Assembly: GCA_041395245.1 (NCBI GenBank)
Contig: JAWLAY010000010.1
Location: forward strand, 1 to 64,000
Reading direction: 5' to 3'
DNA length: 64,000 nucleotides
Source: Aquimonas sp041395245
Lineage (GTDB): Bacteria; Pseudomonadota; Gammaproteobacteria; Xanthomonadales; Xanthomonadaceae
The position numbers were made by a program, and so were the translations under genes. Each line of letters starts with the position of its first letter. Within the stretch, counting starts at the first letter, position 1. Below, one piece after another: positions 26,509 to 34,263 of the stretch. The notes below the pieces were generated by a model, which saw only the letters and a list, made by a program, of their open reading frames with translations, searched no databases and had not been told where the DNA came from.

Positions 26509-27363
26509 TCTAGCATTGATGCAAAGTGTGTCTAGATCTGGCCGATAGCTAGACCGATCCGGATCGAATTCTGTGGGGCGCTGTATCACGTCACGTCGCG
26601 GGGTGATCGGCGTGAAGCGATCTATGAGGACGACGAGGATCGCTCGCGGTTTCTGGAAATCCTGTCGCAGGTGGTGGCGGACGCGAATTGGGTCTGCCAC
26701 GCGTATTGTCTGATGGGCAACCACTACCATCTGGTGATCGAGACGCCGGACAAGAACCTGTCGAACGGCATGCGCCAGCTCAATGGCGTGTATACGCAGG
26801 CGAGCAATCGCCGTCATGGCCGGGTTGGTCACCTGTTCCAAGGGCGCTACAAGGCGATCCTGGTCGACGCGGATCGATATCTTCGCGAGCTGACACGCTA
26901 CGTCGTGCTCAATCCGGTGCGCGCGGGCATGGTGGCAGCGCCTGAGGCGTGGCGGTGGAGCAGCTACCGTGCGACGGTCGGTATGGAGCCACGACCACCG
27001 TGGCTGGTGGTCGATGGGTTGTTGGCGCAATTTGGCAAGCGTCGCGCCGAGGCGATTCAACGCTACGTGGAGTTTGTTGCCGACGGCATGGGCGGCGACT
27101 CGATCTGGCGCCATCTCAACCGACAGGTTTTCCTCGGCGACGACGCGTTCGTCGAGCGCATGCAGCAGACGCAGAAGGCAGTTACTTCCCCCACGGACGA
27201 CGTGAATATTCCGCGAGCGCAGTGACGCATAAGACGGGCGAATACAGCTACCAACAGATCGCCGAATACTTCGGCGTCCATTTCACGACCGTGGGACGTG
27301 TCGTGCGAGCGGGTCGCACCCGGAGCCATGGATAGCGGAGTGCTACGATGCTGGATCCGACCC
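26501..27363 (+). mobile_element. RAYT / IS200-Y1-like element, copy 2 (863 bp)
   Basis: Second copy of the element at 24016-24950. Ends: GGGCCAGGTCTAGCAT at 26501-26516 and ATGCTGGATCCGACCC at 27348-27363. Interior sequence is almost the same as copy 1 except for a 70-bp deletion corresponding to 24745-24814 and scattered single-base changes. Such high similarity shows a recent duplication of the element, or of a larger unit. Confidence 0.75.
26545..27225 (+). pseudogene. RAYT transposase copy 2, no start codon, truncated
   Basis: The frame from ATA 26545 is intact through the N-terminus (ARPIRIEFCGALYHVTSRGD), the His-x-His motif GNHYHLV and the Tyr-containing helix, but has no ATG, GTG or TTG at the family start position; an in-frame TAG lies 12 bases upstream. 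It ends at TGA 27223-27225, where copy 1 has CGA, and a 70-bp deletion just after it removes the linker and shifts the C-terminal helix-turn-helix out of frame. So this copy kept the N-terminal motif that copy 1 lost, and copy 1 kept the C-terminus that this one lost. Confidence 0.85.
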
Positions 27364-27425
27364 TAAGTCCCCGGCCCGAACAGCCCACATACACATGCCT
27401 ACCCCGCTGCAAGTGGGAGCGATCC

Positions 27426-28082
27426 ATGAGCATCATTCGATTTTTAGCCCTGCTAGGGTGCCTCATGTCTGTGGGATGTGGGGGTGTCGCAATATCCTCG
27501 ACGAGACCAACAGCGGATACCCGAACTTGGAAGGCTTACCGTGTGCAGGTGGATGATCAGATCGTCCAGTTCACCGTGCCGCCAGGCGAAAGCGGAGACT
27601 ATCCAGTCTTCAAAATCCCGCAGAGGCTTGATCTCGGCGGTCGTGGCGTGTTTGATGACATAGGCCTCGGTCCATATCTTCTTCGACGCCACTGGGAGTA
27701 TCGATCAAGCCGGTTTGTGCATGCTGACGGGGGCTTGCATGCAAACATCGGATTGCGTCGCTCAGAGCATCCTTTGATTGGCGATGGCGCGCTAAAGGCT
27801 GCGGTAATCGAGAACAACCTGCGCTTCGAAGAGACGGATGGCGTAGTTCCAGAGGCCCAGAATGTGCCGATACAATTTTATCCTCTAACGATTGGTGAAA
27901 GACGCTGGATTCGGGTTAAGTATCGATTGACAGGGAGTAGATACGTCACCCCTTTTGATGATCGAAATTACATCGAGGTCAGTGTTCGGGTGGGCGGTTT
28001 CACGCGGCAGGACTGGCGCGCCGATGCCGAAGCGGCAGCGAATGTGATCCTTCAATCAATCAGAGTTTTTCCATTGCAGTAG
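27426..28082 (+). CDS. Predicted lipoprotein of unknown function
   Basis: A 218-residue protein starting MSIIRFLALLGCLMSVGCGG, a short lipoprotein-type signal with Cys12 or Cys18 as the candidate acylation site. The mature part contains alternating hydrophobic strands (YRVQVDDQIVQFTVPPGE, RWIRVKYRLTGSRYV, YIEVSVRVGGF) and looks like a compact beta-rich domain; no family was recognised. The upstream ATG at 27348 lies in the RAYT right end and is not used. Codon usage is less GC-rich than in the housekeeping genes around the island, consistent with transfer. Repeat copy C begins about 13 bases after its stop. Confidence 0.65.
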   Translation: MSIIRFLALLGCLMSVGCGGVAISSTRPTADTRTWKAYRVQVDDQIVQFTVPPGESGDYPVFKIPQRLDLGGRGVFDDIGLGPYLLRRHWEYRSSRFVHADGGLHANIGLRRSEHPLIGDGALKAAVIENNLRFEETDGVVPEAQNVPIQFYPLTIGERRWIRVKYRLTGSRYVTPFDDRNYIEVSVRVGGFTRQDWRADAEAAANVILQSIRVFPLQ

Positions 28083-28094
28083 GGGCCGAGACTA

Positions 28095-28236
28095 GGCCCA
28101 CCATTTCGCCACCCAAGTAAACAGGGCCGACAAAACACCTCCCGTCGTCCGGGCTTCTCCTTATCCCTGCTGACCCGCTCTTGGACTGACCATCCCCGCC
28201 AGTGTTCTCGATAGGGCTGCGCCACATCGCGCAAGT
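28095..28236. repeat. Dispersed repeat, copy C
   Basis: Third copy of the repeat, just after the lipoprotein gene. It shares CCACCATT-CGCC at its left with copy A and the rest with copy B, so its left edge shows the true start of the repeat. On the minus strand both B and C keep an open frame of about 46 codons (DVAQPYREHWRGW onward), but there is no sign that it is translated. It marks the right end of the island. Confidence 0.85.
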
Positions 28237-28456
28237 GACCGAGCGGGTCGTGAATGCAGGCGAGGCGAGATTACGGCACGGTTCGGTTGTGCTTCGCGAA
28301 ACGTGCGCAGGCAGCGCGGGGTGCAAGGTGTTGACTCCCGATCAAGGCAGGCGGTCTTTGAAGGCGTGATGCGTGAGCGGCCGTTCAGAGCCAGCACCGT
28401 GAACATGCCACCAAAGTACGATGGGCAGCGCTGCCGCTTGCTGGCTCACTGGGTGG

Positions 28457-30382
28457 ATGAACGCCTTTCGTCTGTGTTTGATCTCGTGCGTGACGGTGGC
28501 CCTGAGTGGCTGCGGTCGCGATGCCGCGCCGCCATCGGTGAACCCGTCGTCCGCTGGGGCGACCGCAACGCAGGAGCAGCCGGTGGACAAACCGACGCCG
28601 TGGTCCACGGTGCTTGAGACGACCCACCGTGGTGAGTCGGATGATCTGTTGACCGCCGGATTGGGCCTTGCAGGGTTGCAGTCCGCGACGCCGCCGGTCG
28701 TCGCGGAGGCGTCGAACCCGAGCGCGGAAGAGCTTCGCCGTCGCGCGTTCTGGACCAATTGGCGCGGCATTGCCGATGTGGCGCCAGGTGGTGGCCTGGG
28801 CTCGCTGTACGGTGATCTGTCGCCGGTGCCGGGTCGCGAGTTCCATGCCTTTGCGCGTTTGCCGGGTGCCAAGCAGCCGCATCGTGTGCTGTTGCAGTTG
28901 CCGGATGCGTTCGATCCGGCCAAGCCCTGTCTGGTGGTCACCGCTTCGTCCGGTTCGCGTGGCATCTATGGTGCGATCTCGATGGCCGGTGGCTGGGGAT
29001 TGCCGCGCGGTTGCGCGGTGGCCTACACCGACAAGGGCGCCGGTACGGGCTACTTCGATCACGATTCACAGACCGGCGTGGCGCTGGATGGTCGCCGGAT
29101 GCCGGTGGGCGCGGGCGAGTTGGAATTCCAGCCGCGTGCCACCAAGCTGGATGGCGCGGGCGCGGTGTCGTTCAAGCATGCGCACTCGCAAGACAACCCG
29201 GAAGCCGACTGGGGGCGGCATGTGCGGCAAGCGGCGGAGTTCGCGCTGGCGCAGCTTTCACAAGCCTACCCGCAACACGCGCCCTTCGAGTTTGCCAACA
29301 CGCGCATTCTGGCGGTGGCGGTTTCCAACGGTGGTGCAGCGGTTCTGCGTGCCGCCGAGGACATCGAGCCCTGGCTGGATGGCGTCGTGGCGGTGGCGCC
29401 GAACACCTATGCGCCACAGGCGGGCGAGGCCGGACACAGCGCGCGCGCCGCGTATGACTACCTGACCGAAGCGGCACTGCTGATGCCCTGCGCGTTGAGT
29501 TCGCCGCAACTGGGTCATCTGTCCCTGTTGAGCAGTGCATTGGGGGCGTTGCCCGAGTGGCAAAACGCCTGTGCGGAAGCGCACGAGCTAGGTTTGTTGA
29601 CGTCGGATGCCATGCCGGGCGCCGCTGACGAAGCGCTCAGCGTGTTGCGCGCGGGAGGGTGGACGGATGCGGCGCTTCAGGCGGCGGCGCTGTCGACGCG
29701 CTTTGACCTGTGGCGTGCGGTGGCTGCGGCGTACGCATCGGCCTATCTGCGCACCGATGTCTCCGCCATGCCCTGTGGCTATGCGATTGTCGCAGCGGGC
29801 GAGGCCGCGCACGCCGCGATGCCCACGTGGTGGAGTGACAGCAGCGGGATTCCGCCGGGTGTGGGTGTGCTGCTGAATGATCCGGCCCAGAGTCGTCGCA
29901 TGGCGGCATTGGCCTGCTTGCGCGCCTTGTGGACGACCGATTCCGCCGAATCGCAATCGCTGCGTGCCGCCGTTGCCGAAACGGCGGTCGGGTTGCCGCG
30001 TGTCGGGCTGCCGGTGGTGGTGATTCACGGTTTGGACGATGGGCTGATCCCTGCCGCCTTCAGCAGCGCACCGTATGTCGCCTGGGCGCAATCGCAGCAG
30101 CGCGACGTGCAGTACTGGCAAGTGCCGCATGCCCAGCATTTCGACGCCTTCCTCGGCCTGCCGGATCTGGGGATGCGCTATCTGCCCTTGATGCCCTACG
30201 CCTGGCGCGCACTGGACCTGTTGAATGCCGATCTGGATGCGGGCAGGACGCCATCGCGCACATCGCTGGCCATCCCCGCACAGTCGCGCGGGGCGGAAGC
30301 GCTGACTGCCTCGCATCTGGGCCTTCCTGGAGCGTCTGCAGTAGGGCAGCGATCCGGTTCGACCTTGGTCGCGCAGATTTGA
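28457..30382 (+). CDS. D-(-)-3-hydroxybutyrate oligomer hydrolase, lipoprotein
   Basis: Hydrolyses 3-hydroxybutyrate oligomers released from poly-3-hydroxybutyrate (3HBOH family). The 641-residue product begins MNAFRLCLISCVTVALSGC with a good lipobox LSGC (Cys19), so it is predicted to be membrane-anchored. Family landmarks: PGREFHAFARLPGA, TASSGSRGIYGAI and GGWGLPRGCAVAYTDKGAGTGY; the nucleophile is probably Ser290 in AVSNGGAAV, and HGLDDGLIP and PHAQHFDAF supply the likely Asp and His. The start 36 bases downstream of the first ATG is chosen for the signal. It precedes phaE by 68 bases. Confidence 0.82.
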   Translation: MNAFRLCLISCVTVALSGCGRDAAPPSVNPSSAGATATQEQPVDKPTPWSTVLETTHRGESDDLLTAGLGLAGLQSATPPVVAEASNPSAEELRRRAFWTNWRGIADVAPGGGLGSLYGDLSPVPGREFHAFARLPGAKQPHRVLLQLPDAFDPAKPCLVVTASSGSRGIYGAISMAGGWGLPRGCAVAYTDKGAGTGYFDHDSQTGVALDGRRMPVGAGELEFQPRATKLDGAGAVSFKHAHSQDNPEADWGRHVRQAAEFALAQLSQAYPQHAPFEFANTRILAVAVSNGGAAVLRAAEDIEPWLDGVVAVAPNTYAPQAGEAGHSARAAYDYLTEAALLMPCALSSPQLGHLSLLSSALGALPEWQNACAEAHELGLLTSDAMPGAADEALSVLRAGGWTDAALQAAALSTRFDLWRAVAAAYASAYLRTDVSAMPCGYAIVAAGEAAHAAMPTWWSDSSGIPPGVGVLLNDPAQSRRMAALACLRALWTTDSAESQSLRAAVAETAVGLPRVGLPVVVIHGLDDGLIPAAFSSAPYVAWAQSQQRDVQYWQVPHAQHFDAFLGLPDLGMRYLPLMPYAWRALDLLNADLDAGRTPSRTSLAIPAQSRGAEALTASHLGLPGASAVGQRSGSTLVAQI

Positions 30383-30450
30383 CGCACTGCAAGAAATGAC
30401 CCGGGCGCGGTGATAGCATCCGCGCAGACACTTTGCAGAGGCAGACGGGC

Positions 30451-31674
30451 ATGGCAGCGAACAGCAGCAATCCGTTTCTGGATTCGGTTAACGCGTGGGG
30501 CGAACGCAGCATGGCGTTCTGGAACTCGATGATGCGCGAACCGGTCGCCAGTCCGTTTCTCAGTCCCTCGGCAACCGGCTTCATGCCGCCAGGGATGAGC
30601 TTCCCCGGTATGCCTCCCAGCGCGCCGTCGTGGAACCCATTCGGCAACGTCTGTGCGCCGACCGCGGGTCCGGGCATGGACTGGATGGGGCAGGCGCAGC
30701 AGTTCTACCAGATGCTGCAGCAGTCGATGGGCAGCATGCCGGACCTGCTACAGTTGGATGGCGGTGGTCTGGCCAGTCTGTGGCGCAAGGCCATGCAGGA
30801 ATCGCTCTCCGCACCCGGCTTGCCGAGCGCGCTCACGCAGTCCTGGCAACAGGCATTGGATACGCCGGGTCTGGGGTTTGCGCGTGAGCATCAGGGGCGC
30901 TGGCAGGCGTGGCTGAAAGCGCGCGATGCCTACCTTGAGGTCATGCAGCGCTACGGTCAGAAAATGCAGGCCGTTCAGGCTGAGGGCATGCGCCGATTCG
31001 AGCAGCGTTTGCAGGCACACAGCGCGCCGGACAAACAGTTGAAGTCGATGCGTGCGGTGTTTGACGTGTGGGTGGACGCCAGTGAGGAGGCCTTTGCCGA
31101 AGCGGCGTTGGCGGACGATTACCGCCATCTTTACGGTGAGCTGGTGAACGCCCAGATGCGCCTGCGCGCGGCAGGGCAGGAAATTCTGGACAGCACGTCG
31201 GCGGCGATGGGATTGCCGACGCGTGCCGAATTGGACGGTGCCCATCGCAAGACGCATGCGCTGAAGCTCGAACTGCGCGACATCAAGCGTCGACTGCAGA
31301 TGCTGGAGCAGCGTCGCGCGACGGCGCCGGACCCGCTCCGTTCAGAAGTGGTGGCGCGACCCGTCGAGGCGCCCGCGGCACGTTCGCCGGACCCTGCGCC
31401 GACCAAGGTCGCCGCCTCGCGGCGTGCGACCGCGGTGTCAAGCAAGCGGGCTTCTCCGCCCCGTCCACGGGCTGCAGCGCCTTCCAAGGCCAAGCGCAGC
31501 GGAAAGACGGCGACGAGGACCGTTGTCGCTGCCCCGGCACCCAGTGCCAAGGTGCTGCCACTGAAGCGCAAGGCGACCAAGCCGCAGCCCTTGATTGCAC
31601 TTGTGCCGCCACCGGCGATCGGCAAGGTGGTGGGTTCCAGCGCAGGCAAGTCCGCCAAGCGAAAGGGGGGCTGA
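30451..31674 (+). CDS. phaE: Class III polyhydroxyalkanoate synthase subunit PhaE
   Basis: Activator subunit of the two-part class III PHA synthase, located at the granule surface. The N-terminal 290 residues show the PhaE pattern: MAFWNSMM, a Met/Pro/Gly-rich segment, GPGMDWMGQAQQFYQMLQQ, then long helices ending in a coiled-coil-like ELRDIKRRLQMLEQR. From about residue 295 to 407 the protein is a basic Ala/Pro/Lys-rich tail (SRRATAVSSKRASPPRPRA, SGKTATRTVVAAP) not expected in a typical PhaE of about 350 residues; it resembles the histone-H1-like tails of PhaF and AlgP. phaC follows three bases after its stop. Confidence 0.85.
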   Translation: MAANSSNPFLDSVNAWGERSMAFWNSMMREPVASPFLSPSATGFMPPGMSFPGMPPSAPSWNPFGNVCAPTAGPGMDWMGQAQQFYQMLQQSMGSMPDLLQLDGGGLASLWRKAMQESLSAPGLPSALTQSWQQALDTPGLGFAREHQGRWQAWLKARDAYLEVMQRYGQKMQAVQAEGMRRFEQRLQAHSAPDKQLKSMRAVFDVWVDASEEAFAEAALADDYRHLYGELVNAQMRLRAAGQEILDSTSAAMGLPTRAELDGAHRKTHALKLELRDIKRRLQMLEQRRATAPDPLRSEVVARPVEAPAARSPDPAPTKVAASRRATAVSSKRASPPRPRAAAPSKAKRSGKTATRTVVAAPAPSAKVLPLKRKATKPQPLIALVPPPAIGKVVGSSAGKSAKRKGG

Positions 31675-31677
31675 TCA

Positions 31678-32742
31678 ATGTTCGGACCGATTGGATTTTC
31701 ACCCGCACAGTGGACGCAGGAATGGTTGACTACGCAGCGGCAGCTTCGCAACGGCGCGCGCGTATTGGCGGAAGTGGGCGAAGTGGAGTTTGGTGCCACG
31801 CCGAAAGAGGCGGTGTTCAGCGATGAGCGCGTCACGTTGTATCGCTACAAGGGCGAGCATGCGCCCACCGAACAGGTCCCGATTCTGATCAGCTATGCGC
31901 TGGTCAATCGTCCCTACATGGTCGATCTGCAGGAAGATCGCTCACTGGTCAGACAACTGCTGGCGCGGGGGCATGACATCTATTTGATCGACTGGGGCTA
32001 CCCCGACCTGTCTGATCGTTTCGATACCTTGGACGACTACATCAACGGCTGGCTGCACGCCTGCGTCGAGGAAGTCTGTCGTCGTCACGGTCTACCTTCG
32101 ATCAACCTGTTGGGTATCTGTCAGGGCGGGGCATTCTCGTTGTGCTACACCGCGATGCATCCCGAGCGGGTCCGCAATCTGATCACCATGGTCACGCCGG
32201 TGGATTTCCATACCCCGGACAACATGCTTTCGCACTGGACGCGCGAAATGGACATCGACCTGTTCGTCGATACGCTGGGCAACATTCCGGCGGATTTGAT
32301 GAACTTCTGCTACCTCACGCTCAAGCCCTATCGGCTGTTCCTGCAGAAGTATGTCGGGATGCTGGATGTGGTCGAAGATGCGGATGAAGTCGAGAGCTTC
32401 ATGCGCATGGAGAAGTGGATCTTCGATTCACCGGATCAGGCGGGAGAGACATTCCGGCAGTTCATCCGTGATTTCTATCAGGGCAACAAGCTGATTCGCG
32501 GAGGCCTGCAGATCGGCCGCCACGATGTCGACCTGTCGCGCGTGCGCTGTCCGGTGCTGAACATCTTTGCCGAGCAGGATCATCTGGTTCCGCCCGCCGC
32601 GTCCAAGGCCATGGCAAAGGCAGTGGGCACACGCGACTACTCAGAGCTTTCCTTCCGTGGTGGTCACATCGGGATCTACGTATCCAGCCGCGCGCAGAAG
32701 GAAGTGCCGGATGCAGTGGATGCCTGGTTGGCAAACCGCTGA
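31678..32742 (+). CDS. phaC: Class III polyhydroxyalkanoate synthase subunit PhaC
   Basis: Catalytic subunit that polymerises 3-hydroxyacyl-CoA into polyester. Length (354 residues) and the triad fit class III: Cys148 in the lipase-like box GICQGG, Asp301 in AEQDHLVPP and His330 in RGGHIGIY. ATG 31678 overlaps the spacer after phaE, with a run of G residues acting as ribosome binding site. A strong intrinsic terminator follows at 32774-32800. With phaE it forms one unit, and with phaR and phaB on the opposite strand a complete PHA locus. Confidence 0.96.
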   Translation: MFGPIGFSPAQWTQEWLTTQRQLRNGARVLAEVGEVEFGATPKEAVFSDERVTLYRYKGEHAPTEQVPILISYALVNRPYMVDLQEDRSLVRQLLARGHDIYLIDWGYPDLSDRFDTLDDYINGWLHACVEEVCRRHGLPSINLLGICQGGAFSLCYTAMHPERVRNLITMVTPVDFHTPDNMLSHWTREMDIDLFVDTLGNIPADLMNFCYLTLKPYRLFLQKYVGMLDVVEDADEVESFMRMEKWIFDSPDQAGETFRQFIRDFYQGNKLIRGGLQIGRHDVDLSRVRCPVLNIFAEQDHLVPPAASKAMAKAVGTRDYSELSFRGGHIGIYVSSRAQKEVPDAVDAWLANR

Positions 32743-32773
32743 ATCGCTCGACGCGTTGCTCTGCCCCAACAAA

Positions 32774-32800
32774 AACGCCCCGATCGGGGCGTTCTTGTTT
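32774..32800. terminator. Intrinsic terminator between phaC and phaR
   Basis: A perfect palindrome AACGCCCC-GATC-GGGGCGTT (32774-32793) is followed by CTTGTTTT on the plus strand and preceded by AAAAA, which gives a T run on the minus strand. It can terminate both phaEC and the convergent phaR transcript. Confidence 0.9.
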
Positions 32801-32826
32801 TGTGTCACCGCTCGCGTACGTGCGGA

Positions 32827-33366
32827 TCAGCGACGGCGCGGTCCAGTCTGGCGTGGGTCGGAGGCGGGATTGCTCGCTTCCGGCTTGGCAGGCTCTGCCT
32901 TGCTGCCTTCAACGCCACCCATGACACCGCCCGACTTCAGCAAACCATCCTGAAACGACCGCCACAGATCCATGTTGCGTTCGGTCAGCGAGTTCAGCAT
33001 CGACCACGGCGTCTTGCCCAACAGGTTGTTCAACTGGCTGCGGAACTGATGCTGCTGATCGATGAACAACTGCATGCTGCGTTCCAGGTAGCTGCCCATG
33101 AAGCCCTGCAGCGAGTCGCCATACATGCGGATCACCTGGCTCAGCAATTGCGTGGAGAACATCGGCTGGCCGCGCTCCTCATGCTCCGCGATGATCTGCA
33201 GCAATACCGAGCGCGAGAGATCCTCACCCGTCTTGGCGTCGCGAACCTCGATTTCCTCACCGTCGACGATCAACTGGCGGACATCTTCCAGTGTGATGTA
33301 GCTGGAGATATCCGTGTCATACAGACGGCGGTTGGGGTACTTCTTGATGATGCGCGGCTTGGACAT
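32827..33366 (-). CDS. phaR: PHB synthesis repressor / granule-sensing regulator PhaR
   Basis: DNA-binding repressor that also binds nascent PHB and thereby couples granule formation to phasin and synthase expression. The 179-residue product has the N-terminal PHB/PHA accumulation regulator domain (IIKKYPNRRLYDTDISSYITLEDVRQLI, 5-35) and the following RSVLLQIIAEHEERGQPMFST segment typical of PhaR, then a helical granule-binding part and a low-complexity tail rich in Pro, Lys and Glu. phaB lies 92 bases upstream in the same direction; the gap may hold a phaR promoter and a PhaR operator. Confidence 0.92.
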   Translation of the reverse strand: MSKPRIIKKYPNRRLYDTDISSYITLEDVRQLIVDGEEIEVRDAKTGEDLSRSVLLQIIAEHEERGQPMFSTQLLSQVIRMYGDSLQGFMGSYLERSMQLFIDQQHQFRSQLNNLLGKTPWSMLNSLTERNMDLWRSFQDGLLKSGGVMGGVEGSKAEPAKPEASNPASDPRQTGPRRR

Positions 33367-33458
33367 GGCAACTACTCGCTGGAAGCGTCACGCGTGAGCG
33401 CGACGGAGAGACTGGCTGGGGGCTGACGCAGTCGCTGCGACGCAGCAACGCAAGCATC

Positions 33459-34199
33459 TTACCAGCCCATGTGATGGCCGCCATTGATGTCCAGATTGGA
33501 ACCGGTAATCCATGCTGCTTCGTCGGAGACCAGAAAGGCCACCGCGTAGGCGATTTCTTCCGGTTTTCCGAGGCGACCGGTGGGAATGTCGGCGACGATC
33601 TTGGCGCGGACTTCCTCGGGCACGGCCATCACCATGTCGGTGGCGACATAGCCGGGCGAGACGGTGTTGACGGTAATGCCCAGCTTGGCGTTCTCGCGTG
33701 CCAGCGAAATGGTGAAGCCGTGCATGCCGGCCTTGGCCGCAGCGTAGTTGGCCTGCCCATACTGGCCTTTCAAGCCGTTGATGGAACTGATCTGGACGAT
33801 CCGGCCCCACTTGCGATCACGCATGCCATCGATGACCGGGCGCGTGACGTTGAAACAGGCGTTGAGGTTGGTGTTGATCACTTCGTGCCATTGGGTGGCA
33901 CTCATGCGGTGAAACGTGCCGTCGCGCGTGATGCCGGCGTTATTGATCAACACATCGACCGGGCCGAGCGCGGCTTCCACGGCGGCGATCATGGCTGCGC
34001 CACCCTCGGGGGTGCCGACATCGCCCGGAACGATGGCGATATCGAAGCCTTCCGCTTTGCGTGCTGCCTGCCATTCCTGTGCCTTGGCCTCGTTGCGATA
34101 GTTGGTGGCGACACGCAGTCCCATGCCTGCCAGTCGCTTGCAAATCGCTGTGCCGATGCCGCCCGTCCCGCCCGTGACCAATGCTACGCGTGCCGTCAT
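33459..34199 (-). CDS. phaB: Acetoacetyl-CoA reductase
   Basis: NADPH-dependent short-chain dehydrogenase that reduces acetoacetyl-CoA to (R)-3-hydroxybutyryl-CoA, the monomer for PHB. The 246-residue protein has the cofactor motif TGGTGGIG (9-16), NNAG, the catalytic Ser in IVQISSINGLKGQYGQ and the YAAAKAG Tyr/Lys pair (about 152 and 156). The segment GLKGQYGQANYAAAKAG separates PhaB from FabG. Transcribed toward phaR. No phaA (thiolase) gene is in the window. Confidence 0.93.
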   Translation of the reverse strand: MTARVALVTGGTGGIGTAICKRLAGMGLRVATNYRNEAKAQEWQAARKAEGFDIAIVPGDVGTPEGGAAMIAAVEAALGPVDVLINNAGITRDGTFHRMSATQWHEVINTNLNACFNVTRPVIDGMRDRKWGRIVQISSINGLKGQYGQANYAAAKAGMHGFTISLARENAKLGITVNTVSPGYVATDMVMAVPEEVRAKIVADIPTGRLGKPEEIAYAVAFLVSDEAAWITGSNLDINGGHHMGW

Positions 34200-34263
34200 T
34201 TTCGCTCTCCCGGTGAGTGCTGCTGGTGACTATGGCGCGTGTGCCCGCGCTGAATAACAGATT

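Noticed and set aside
23493..28236. Integron gene cassettes with attC sites
   Set aside because: The repeats follow cargo genes as attC sites do, but no GTTRRRY/RYYYAAC core pairs or folded attC shape were seen and no integrase gene is present.
28095..28236. Short minus-strand gene within repeats B and C (about 46 codons)
   Set aside because: The frame is open in both copies, but copy A breaks it and there is no start signal; treated as repeat DNA.
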